Shown here in pieces: positions 6,737 to 12,569 of a stretch of 12,569 nucleotides of DNA; the first letter of the stretch is position 1, and each line of letters starts with the position of its first letter. The stretch spans positions 1 through 12,569 of the forward strand of contig CAZTCJ010000102.1 in assembly GCA_964612085.1 (NCBI GenBank), in the 5' to 3' direction. The notes under the pieces are model-generated. The model saw only the letters and a program-made list of their open reading frames with translations. It ran no database searches and had not been told where the DNA came from. Made by a program: the position numbers and the translations under genes. This DNA is from CAZTCJ01 sp964612085. GTDB lineage: Bacteria > Pseudomonadota > Alphaproteobacteria > JAJFIK01.

Positions 6737-7561
6737 TCAGGAGATGTATAAACGCGTAATAACCCATCTGCGCGTGTATTTCGCCAAGGACCAGACAGCA
6801 CACAGACCGAAGGTTACGGGACCGATCTGCCGGCGGCGTGCAAGGGTCCGGTAATTGCGCAGCTCAGCCCGCTCCATGGCCCACAGATGACCGCTCTGGC
6901 CGCCTGCCCCGTAAACCGGCTTGTAATGACGGCCCAACCTGTCTTCCAGGCGGGCGCTCGGCAGGCCTGAAAAGACCAGGCGCAGCCACAGGGAATAATC
7001 CTCGGAGAACCGCTCGCCGGGCAGAAACCGTTCCGGCGCGTCGCGGCGGATCATGACCGAGGATGTGGGCAGGCAATTGCGGATCAGCCAGTCCCGGCGG
7101 CTCAGCATGCGGACGGTCGGCGGATCCGGATTGGAAACAGGCGCTGCCCCGGCCTGCCCCGGCGAGGCGGTCCGCATGGGGTGACCGCTCAAGACCGCGC
7201 CGGGGTTCGCCTCCATGACGGCCCATTGTCTGGCGAGTTTTTCCGCCTCCCAACTGTCGTCCGCGTCGAGAAAGGCCAGATAGCGTCCCGTCGCCATCTC
7301 CCAGGCCGTGTTGCGCGCTTCCCCCGGTCCGCCGTTGCGCTCACGCCGGGCGATGCGGATGATCCCGTCCCCGTAGCGGCTTTGCAGGTCTTCTAAAACC
7401 GCCAGCGTGTCATCCGGACTGGCGTCATCCACGAGCAGGATCTCGCGCGGCCGCACGGTCTGTCCCATCACGGAGGAAACGGCGCGCGCAACCGTCTTCC
7501 CGCACCGGTAGCAGGGAATCACGACACTGACATCCACACTCTGGCGCAGGCGGTCAGACAT
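6737..7561 (-). CDS. Family 2 glycosyltransferase
   Basis: A 274-residue cytoplasmic enzyme with a GT-A fold. The N-terminal nucleotide-sugar domain shows VSVVIPCYRCGKTVARAVSS (11-30), the first Asp motif LVDDAS (43-48), NGGPGEARN (76-84) and the DxD-type metal site FLDADDSW (97-104). SEDYSLWLR (186-194) supplies the usual acidic pair that includes the candidate catalytic base. The last 40 residues are basic with one moderately hydrophobic stretch and may bind the membrane. Donor and acceptor sugars are not predictable. The ATG overlaps the flippase stop by 8 bp, with GGAG at a good distance, so the two genes are coupled. Confidence 0.93.
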   Translation of the reverse strand: MSDRLRQSVDVSVVIPCYRCGKTVARAVSSVMGQTVRPREILLVDDASPDDTLAVLEDLQSRYGDGIIRIARRERNGGPGEARNTAWEMATGRYLAFLDADDSWEAEKLARQWAVMEANPGAVLSGHPMRTASPGQAGAAPVSNPDPPTVRMLSRRDWLIRNCLPTSSVMIRRDAPERFLPGERFSEDYSLWLRLVFSGLPSARLEDRLGRHYKPVYGAGGQSGHLWAMERAELRNYRTLARRRQIGPVTFGLCAVWSLAKYTRRWVITRLYIS

Positions 7562-8870
7562 GGAGACGCTCCAAAGCCCGGCGCGCGAACAAGTGAAACA
7601 GGGCGAGATTAACGGCTTCGCAAGCGATGGTGCTCGCCACCGCGCCCCAAACGCCGATCCAGGGGATCAGCGCAAGATTGGCCGCCAGGTTCAAGAGCGC
7701 CGTGCCCGCCTGGATCCGGGCCATGGTGCCCGCGCGCCGTCCCGTGGCCAGAACGCTGCCCGCGCTTTGGGCCGCATAGCGCAAAGGGACGCAGACGGAC
7801 AGAGCCAGAAGCAAAGGGGCCGATGCGTCATAAGCGGGACCGAAGAAAAGCCTGATGAGATCCCGGTGGAACCAGATCAGCCCGGCGGCGAAGATCAGCC
7901 CTGCCAGGGTCATGATTAGCGTGCCTTGACCATAGATCCTCCGAAAGCGGACAGGGTCCTGATAGGTCAGCCGGTGCAGTTTGGGCAACAGATATTGGGC
8001 GTAGATCACGCTCGGGAACAGATAAAATGCTGATAGGACAGCGACCGCGACGCCGTAGCGACCGCTCGCCGCCTCGGAATCGAGAAAGCCCAGCAGCAGG
8101 ATATCGCTCTGGAAATAGACCATATACATGAGCGAGGACGCGACGAACGGCCAGGACAGCCCCAACATGGTCTGGATCGAGACGGATTCGTCCTCGCCTG
8201 CCCTTGTGCGGTCCGCCGCGCCGGTGAAGCCCGAGCGCAAATGGCTCACCAGATGCCAGGCGGCCCAGACCGTTCCGGCCGCGCCGATCCCCCAAATGAT
8301 GAAGGCCGTCTGGACCGCACCGCCTACGCCCAGGGCCAAAACCGTCAGGGCCGTGAAGAACCGGATACCGGCCATGGATTGGCGCGCCAGGCCGACGGTG
8401 AGCAACTGCCCCGCGATCTGGGCGCGCGCCATCACCAGATTGCACAAGGCGACCAGCCAGAGGACCGGCACGAAGGCGGGCAAAAGGGCAAAAAAGTCAT
8501 TCGCGCCATGGCCCGCGAGCGCGACCAAGACAAAGCCCGCCGCGATCGCGCCACTGGCCGTCACCACCGCTTTCAGGGCCGGCCGGATCCAGCGCCGCGC
8601 CGCCCGGCCTTCCTCGCCCGTGGCCTGCAGCCAGAACTCGCCGACCCCGAGCGCGCCGATGGGGGCGAGGATTCCAGCCGCCGCCAGGCCCATCAGGATC
8701 AAGCCGAAATCCGCCGGACCCAAGCTCCGCGCCAGGATAATCTGGCCCGTGATATTCATCAGCGCGCCAATAAAGGTGACAGCGCCAAGCAGCAGGATGG
8801 AGCGGCCCGGCGCGCGGAACCGCCTGATCACCGCCCGGACCGAAGGGCGTTTGCGCTTGTCCGCCGTCAT
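7554..8870 (-). CDS. Wzx-type oligosaccharide flippase (MOP/PST superfamily)
   Basis: A 438-residue protein with a basic N-terminus (MTADKRKRPS) and about a dozen hydrophobic segments over its whole length, the layout of polysaccharide transporters. The family's first-helix pattern is visible: LLLGAVTFIGALMNITGQII (26-45) then ARSLGPADFGLI (47-58). LSWPFVASSLMYMVYFQSDI (238-257) and the later LFFGPAYDASAPLLLALS (341-358) are also typical. It is expected to move undecaprenyl-diphosphate-linked glycan units from the cytoplasmic to the periplasmic face. The reading frame stays open upstream to 9221, but that part lies inside the next gene in another frame and has no membrane character. The ATG at 8870 forms an ATGA overlap with the upstream stop and has GGAAAG 6 nt before it. 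Confidence 0.92.
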   Translation of the reverse strand: MTADKRKRPSVRAVIRRFRAPGRSILLLGAVTFIGALMNITGQIILARSLGPADFGLILMGLAAAGILAPIGALGVGEFWLQATGEEGRAARRWIRPALKAVVTASGAIAAGFVLVALAGHGANDFFALLPAFVPVLWLVALCNLVMARAQIAGQLLTVGLARQSMAGIRFFTALTVLALGVGGAVQTAFIIWGIGAAGTVWAAWHLVSHLRSGFTGAADRTRAGEDESVSIQTMLGLSWPFVASSLMYMVYFQSDILLLGFLDSEAASGRYGVAVAVLSAFYLFPSVIYAQYLLPKLHRLTYQDPVRFRRIYGQGTLIMTLAGLIFAAGLIWFHRDLIRLFFGPAYDASAPLLLALSVCVPLRYAAQSAGSVLATGRRAGTMARIQAGTALLNLAANLALIPWIGVWGAVASTIACEAVNLALFHLFARRALERLHV

Positions 8871-10123
8871 GGGCGTCTTTCCATGGGCAAGATCCGTTGG
8901 GCCGCCGTCAGAACCGTCAGGATCAGAAAGAACCAGAAATTCGGGTTCCGGAACGGGTGGATGCCCAGGGAGAAGACGAGAACCGCCGCCAGCGCGCCCA
9001 CAAGCCAGAGACTGCGCGCCTGAAGTACCGTTTTCAAAATCCAGCCAAGCAATATCAGAAGACAGACAAGGCCCAGCAGCCCCGTCGCCAGCGCCCAGTC
9101 CAGCAGGAAATTGTGGGCTTCGTAATCGCGGGACAGAACCGGCTGGACGATGCTCACCCGCGCGCCCGGCCCATAGCCGATCACCGGCGAGGCCAGGATC
9201 TTGTCGATCCCTGCGTCCCACAGCGCCAGCCGGTGATCCAGATTGCTGGTGCTGCGCAGCACCGCGTCAAGAACGCCGGGCCAAAAGCCAGGGGCAATCA
9301 GCCAAACGAGGCTTCCGGCAAGCAGATGAACGGTTGCTACTGAAACTGTAACAAAATTTATGCTGCGCAACATTTTTGATGCTGCAAAGACAAACCACGC
9401 CAAACCGATTGCATAGGCCGCGCAGAGCCAGGCCAGAATCAGCCCTTCGCTCCCGGTCGCAAGCCCGGCCGGAATGACGGACAGGGCGCAGGCGATCCAG
9501 ACCAGGCGCCCGCTGCCCCGGTCCTCCCAGGCCAGATAAAGCGCGAAGAACGGGATCGGCGCCAAGGCCCGGGCCAGTTGATTGGGATCGCTCGACAGTC
9601 CCATGAACCGTCCGCCGCCATAGATCAGATCCAGCCCCGCGACGGTCGGGGTGACCTGCGCGATCGCGACCAAGACAAGCGGCAGGCCCGCGCCGATCAG
9701 GACGGTTGCCTGGAGCAGCATGCGCGGCTGGCGGATCATCGGGCTGTCGGCGCACAAAGCGATGATCATCGCCGCCGACAACCCATAAGCCAGGCTGTCC
9801 CGCAGCCACAGGCCGCTGGCGGTGTCCGTGTTTTGGGCCGCTGGATCGCCGAGGATCTGGACCAGGAACGCCAGGATGAGAAGAACGCCGCTGGCCAGCG
9901 TGAACCAGACAAAGGGGATCATGGGGCGATAGAGCTGCGGCCAGGCGGTCATCCGCAGCAGGATCAAACCGCACAGGCCCGCCAGGAGTGCTTCGCCCGG
10001 CCCGGCGGGCAAAGATCCGAACCGCAATTGGGTGGAGGCGGTCAGAACAATCGCCAGGGCAAAAAGGATCGACGCCCAACGCCAGGACGGGTCGAGCGGC
10101 CTGTGTACTGGCCGGGCGCTCAT
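8867..10123 (-). CDS. Wzy/O-antigen polymerase-like membrane protein
   Basis: A 418-residue polytopic membrane protein. The C-terminal half carries Wzy_C-like marks: GLSSDPNQLA (175-184, in the place of the FANRNH motif of its neighbour), TGSEG (223-227), DHRLALWDAG (296-305), GYGPGA (316-321), EAHNFLLDW (335-343) and a late His in IHPFRNPNF (388-396). It is distant from the other ligase-like protein in this window, so it is not a recent duplicate. Sitting directly between the GT4 and flippase genes with 4-bp ATGA overlaps on both sides, it is the better candidate for the repeat-unit polymerase. The start at 10123 is chosen for that overlap; the longer open frame to 10294 lies within the GT4 gene. 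A stretch of about 17-32 codons (9320-9421) uses A/T-ending codons unlike the rest of the gene. Confidence 0.85.
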   Translation of the reverse strand: MSARPVHRPLDPSWRWASILFALAIVLTASTQLRFGSLPAGPGEALLAGLCGLILLRMTAWPQLYRPMIPFVWFTLASGVLLILAFLVQILGDPAAQNTDTASGLWLRDSLAYGLSAAMIIALCADSPMIRQPRMLLQATVLIGAGLPLVLVAIAQVTPTVAGLDLIYGGGRFMGLSSDPNQLARALAPIPFFALYLAWEDRGSGRLVWIACALSVIPAGLATGSEGLILAWLCAAYAIGLAWFVFAASKMLRSINFVTVSVATVHLLAGSLVWLIAPGFWPGVLDAVLRSTSNLDHRLALWDAGIDKILASPVIGYGPGARVSIVQPVLSRDYEAHNFLLDWALATGLLGLVCLLILLGWILKTVLQARSLWLVGALAAVLVFSLGIHPFRNPNFWFFLILTVLTAAQRILPMERRP

Positions 10124-11265
10124 GGCGCGAGCCCCGTCAGGCGCAGAAAATCCGCATGGATCCGCCGCTCGTCGAACCGGTCCTCGGCCAAGGCGCGGCT
10201 GGCCGCGCCCATGGGACCGATCCGTGCGGGATCCATCACGGCCTGCCCCATGGCAGCGGCGAGCGCCTCCGCAGCGCGGGCAGGCACCAGCCATCCATTG
10301 ACGCCGTGGCGCACGATCTCCCGGCAGCCGGGCACGTCCGTCACAATCACCGCCCGGCCCATGGCCAGGGCTTCGAGCCCGGTGCGCGGCAGCCCTTCCC
10401 GATAACTTGGCAGCACGAACACGCTGGCATCCTCAAGGTATGGCCGGACATCCGCCACATGGCCGGGATGGCTGACGATCCCGGCCGCCACAGCCTCGTC
10501 GAATAAGCGGCCGGGCCCCGATGACGGGTTGGCATCAACCGCGCCCAGAACCGTGAACCGGACCTCCGGCCAACGTGTCTTGACCGCGCGGGCGGCTTCC
10601 AGAAATTCGGCCACGCCTTTGTCCTTGATCAGCCGTCCGATAAACAGGAACGTCACCGGATCCGTTGGCGGCGGCGTTGGCGCAAAGCGGTCGAGATCGA
10701 CACCGATGCCGTCCAGGACGAAGCCCTTGTCCGCTGCCGTCAGGATTTTACGGTCCAGGAAAAGCGCCCGGTCGTCCGGGTTCAGAAAGATCGCGCCGGT
10801 CATGCGCGGCAGGGCGGCGCGATAGGCCTGGGTCGCCGCGAGGCGCGCCAGCCTGCGTTTGGGCCCCGGGCCGTCGGTGAACGGATAGCCGAGCCCTTCC
10901 ACCATGCCATAGATGCGCGCCACCCCTGCCCGCCGCCCGGCCAGGGCGCCATAAACATTGGGCTTGATCATGAAGGTGAGCAGGCAATCGGGCTTCAGCC
11001 CGCGCAGCACGCGCGTCAGCCTGATCAGGAATCCCACATCGTTCAGCGGATTGAGCCCGGTCCGGTCCAAGGAGAGCGGCTCGCCCTGGGCGCCCAGCGC
11101 CGCCAGTTCGGTCTGGAAGGCCTCATCCGCGCCCGGCGCGATCACCGTGACCCGGTGTCCGGCGCGGACAAGAGCCTGGATCAGCGGCAGGCGGAACGTG
11201 CGCACCGACTGGGTGCCGTTGGCGAGGAGCGCCACATGCTGGGCCGATGTCTCCGATCCACCCAT
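10120..11265 (-). CDS. Family 4 glycosyltransferase (GT-B fold)
   Basis: A 381-residue retaining-type glycosyltransferase. The N-terminal acceptor domain starts around residue 10 (HVALLANGTQSVRTFRLPL) and contains RAGHRVTVIAPG (34-45). The C-terminal donor domain has TFLFIGRLIKDKG (205-217) and the diagnostic EX7E element in SYREGLPRTGLEALAMG (287-303; E290 and E298). GVNGWLVP (321-328) closes the nucleotide-sugar pocket. No transmembrane segment is evident. It resembles the group that includes sugar transferases of O-antigen and exopolysaccharide clusters, but the donor sugar is not predictable. It is the first gene of the polysaccharide block, 55 bp after the carboxylase gene, with only a weak GAAGA as ribosome binding site. 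Its stop overlaps the downstream polymerase start by 4 bp. Confidence 0.93.
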   Translation of the reverse strand: MGGSETSAQHVALLANGTQSVRTFRLPLIQALVRAGHRVTVIAPGADEAFQTELAALGAQGEPLSLDRTGLNPLNDVGFLIRLTRVLRGLKPDCLLTFMIKPNVYGALAGRRAGVARIYGMVEGLGYPFTDGPGPKRRLARLAATQAYRAALPRMTGAIFLNPDDRALFLDRKILTAADKGFVLDGIGVDLDRFAPTPPPTDPVTFLFIGRLIKDKGVAEFLEAARAVKTRWPEVRFTVLGAVDANPSSGPGRLFDEAVAAGIVSHPGHVADVRPYLEDASVFVLPSYREGLPRTGLEALAMGRAVIVTDVPGCREIVRHGVNGWLVPARAAEALAAAMGQAVMDPARIGPMGAASRALAEDRFDERRIHADFLRLTGLAP

Positions 11266-11320
11266 GGTCTTCTACCCATCCCAAAGGCTGTGCGCGCGCC
11301 CCGAAGACCTGTGAGCCCCC

Positions 11321-12569
11321 TTACTCGAATTCGAGAATGATGTCGTCCACGGCAAGGCTGTCGCCGGGTGTGGCCTCGATCTTGGCGATGGTCCCGTCCC
11401 GTTCCGCGCGCAGAACATTTTCCATCTTCATGGCCTCGACGACGGCCAGCGCCTCGCCGGCCTTGACCTCCTGGCCCACTTCCACATCGATCGAAACCAC
11501 CAGGCCCGGCATGGGGCACAGCAGATATTTCGACATGTCGGCGGCGATTTTTTCCGGCATGTGCTCGATCAGCTCAGCCGACCGGGGCGTTTCCACCCGG
11601 GTGGCGACCGTGGCGCCGCCATGGGACAGGCTCCAGCCGTCATGGCGCGGGCGCACCTGGACGGCGACCGGCCTCGACGGGCCGCTGGCGCCCAGCAGCG
11701 TGCCGCGCAGCACCGCCATGCCCGGCAGCCAGGCGCTTGAGAGCACCATCTCGCTGCCCTGGGGCATCTCGTCCGCGCCGCCAAGCATGGTGACGCGGAT
11801 CGATCCGTCAGTCACGCTGGCATCGACCTCGATGCGGCGGCCGGTTTCCGATCCGTCATCGAGCAGAACGATCCAGCGGCCGTCCACGGACGGTTCCTTC
11901 TCGCGCATCTGCCCGCCGATGCGCCGTTCCCGGTCGGTCACGCGCATGCGGATCAAGACCGCCGCCGCGATGACGGCTTCCAGCCGGGGCAGATCGAGCG
12001 GCGCGCCTTGAAAGCCGTCGGGATATTCCTCGGCGATGAAGCCGGTGGTCAGGCGGCCTTCCTGGAACCGGGGATGCTGCATGACGGCGGACAGGAACGC
12101 CACATTGTGGCCGATGCCGTCGATATAGAACTGGTCGAGTGCCCGGCCCATATGGCGGATGGCGTCGATCCGTTCCGGCCCGTGGGTGCACAGTTTGGCG
12201 ATCATCGGGTCGTAGAACATGGAGATCTCGTCGCCCTCTTCCACGCCCGTATCGTTGCGGATGGTCAGACCGTCGAGCACGCCTTCGTCCGGCGGCTGAT
12301 AGCGCACGAGGCGACCGATGGAGGGCAGGAAATTGCGGTAGGGATCTTCCGCATAGATCCGGCTTTCCATGGCCCAGCCGTCGATCTTGACGCTTTCCTG
12401 GGAGATCGAGAGCTTCTCGCCCGCCGCCACACGGATCATCTGCTCGACCAGATCGATGCCGGTGATCAGTTCCGTGACGGGATGTTCCACCTGAAGGCGG
12501 GTGTTCATCTCCAGGAAGTAGAAGTTCCGCTCGCCATCGACGATGAATTCCACGGTGCCGGCGGAGTCG
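11321..12569 (-). CDS. pccA: Propionyl-CoA carboxylase alpha subunit, C-terminal part (cut by window edge)
   Basis: About 415 residues of a biotin-dependent carboxylase alpha chain; the N-terminal part of the biotin carboxylase lies right of the window. Visible are the end of the ATP-grasp domain (SAGTVEF; FLEMNTRLQVEHPVTE, which holds the metal-binding Glu and the catalytic region), the biotin carboxylase C-terminal domain (AMESRIYAEDPYRNFLPS), a middle domain of the type that binds the carboxyltransferase partner, and a C-terminal biotinyl domain. The biotin lysine is in EAMKMEN, codon at 11426-11428, 35 residues from the end as usual. The layout and CPMPGLV segment favour propionyl-CoA carboxylase over acetyl-CoA (no middle domain) or methylcrotonyl-CoA carboxylase. 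It carboxylates biotin with bicarbonate and ATP for propionyl-CoA to methylmalonyl-CoA conversion. No terminator follows; the final codons form a 12-bp palindrome. Confidence 0.92.
   Translation of the reverse strand, partial: DSAGTVEFIVDGERNFYFLEMNTRLQVEHPVTELITGIDLVEQMIRVAAGEKLSISQESVKIDGWAMESRIYAEDPYRNFLPSIGRLVRYQPPDEGVLDGLTIRNDTGVEEGDEISMFYDPMIAKLCTHGPERIDAIRHMGRALDQFYIDGIGHNVAFLSAVMQHPRFQEGRLTTGFIAEEYPDGFQGAPLDLPRLEAVIAAAVLIRMRVTDRERRIGGQMREKEPSVDGRWIVLLDDGSETGRRIEVDASVTDGSIRVTMLGGADEMPQGSEMVLSSAWLPGMAVLRGTLLGASGPSRPVAVQVRPRHDGWSLSHGGATVATRVETPRSAELIEHMPEKIAADMSKYLLCPMPGLVVSIDVEVGQEVKAGEALAVVEAMKMENVLRAERDGTIAKIEATPGDSLAVDDIILEFE

Noticed and set aside
8871..9221. N-terminal extension of the flippase frame
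   Set aside because: It overlaps the polymerase gene in another frame, is rich in Gly/Arg/Pro without membrane segments, and the ATG at 8870 gives a classic ATGA junction.
10124..10294. N-terminal extension of the polymerase frame into the GT4 gene
   Set aside because: The extension is Arg/Gly-rich with no match to a membrane protein start; the ATGA overlap at 10120-10123 marks the true start.
11324..11335. Perfect 12-bp palindrome CTCGAATTCGAG in the last codons of the carboxylase gene
   Set aside because: It encodes the usual acidic end of the protein (Leu-Glu-Phe-Glu), has no T-run behind it and no loop, so it is not a terminator; most likely coincidence of codons.
1..12569. tRNA, rRNA, CRISPR arrays, insertion sequences and defence systems
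   Set aside because: No cloverleaf, regularly spaced repeats, transposase or nuclease-like reading frame was found; the sequence is filled by polysaccharide and carboxylase genes.

Overview
The window looks like a chromosomal piece of a GC-rich Gram-negative bacterium, most likely an alphaproteobacterium. The grounds are strongly GC-biased third codon positions, a propionyl-CoA carboxylase alpha chain of alphaproteobacterial type, and outer-membrane YjbH-family and lipoprotein genes that only make sense in a two-membrane cell. The genus cannot be named from the sequence alone. Every gene I can support is on the minus strand, so the locus reads from right to left. No RNA gene, insertion sequence, CRISPR array or integrase was seen.

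Right end (11321-12569): the 3' two thirds of a biotin-dependent carboxylase alpha subunit (pccA-like), a housekeeping metabolic gene. After a 55-bp gap without a visible terminator, a surface-polysaccharide locus begins. Its first block (6737-11265) is tightly coupled: a GT4 glycosyltransferase, a Wzy/WaaL-type polymerase or ligase, a Wzx-type flippase and a GT2 glycosyltransferase overlap one another by 4, 4 and 8 bp. A 106-bp AT-rich, palindrome-bearing gap follows. Next come a short PglC-like initiating phosphoglycosyl transferase, a second O-antigen-ligase-like membrane protein 7 bp further on, and a secreted calcineurin-like metallophosphoesterase.

Left end (1-3467): a 242-bp intergenic region carrying two adjacent near-identical 16-bp inverted-repeat units precedes a small secreted or membrane protein with a Ser/Thr-rich tail. 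This protein resembles YjbE/GfcA. It is followed by a good intrinsic terminator, a large YjbH/GfcD-type outer-membrane protein, and the first 23 codons of an overlapping lipoprotein gene (possibly YjbF/GfcB-like) cut by the window edge.

Together the genes describe an undecaprenyl-linked glycan pathway. The phosphoglycosyl transferase loads the first sugar, two glycosyltransferases extend it, the flippase moves the unit across the inner membrane, and one or both Wzy/WaaL proteins polymerise or transfer it. The YjbE/YjbH/lipoprotein group would act at or on the outer membrane. Classical Wza/Wzc export genes are not in the window. The most notable observations are the shuffled yjb/gfc-type module, the two different Wzy/WaaL-type proteins in one small locus, the tandem inverted repeats upstream of the yjbE-like gene, and a sharp patch of A/T-ending codons inside one polymerase gene.
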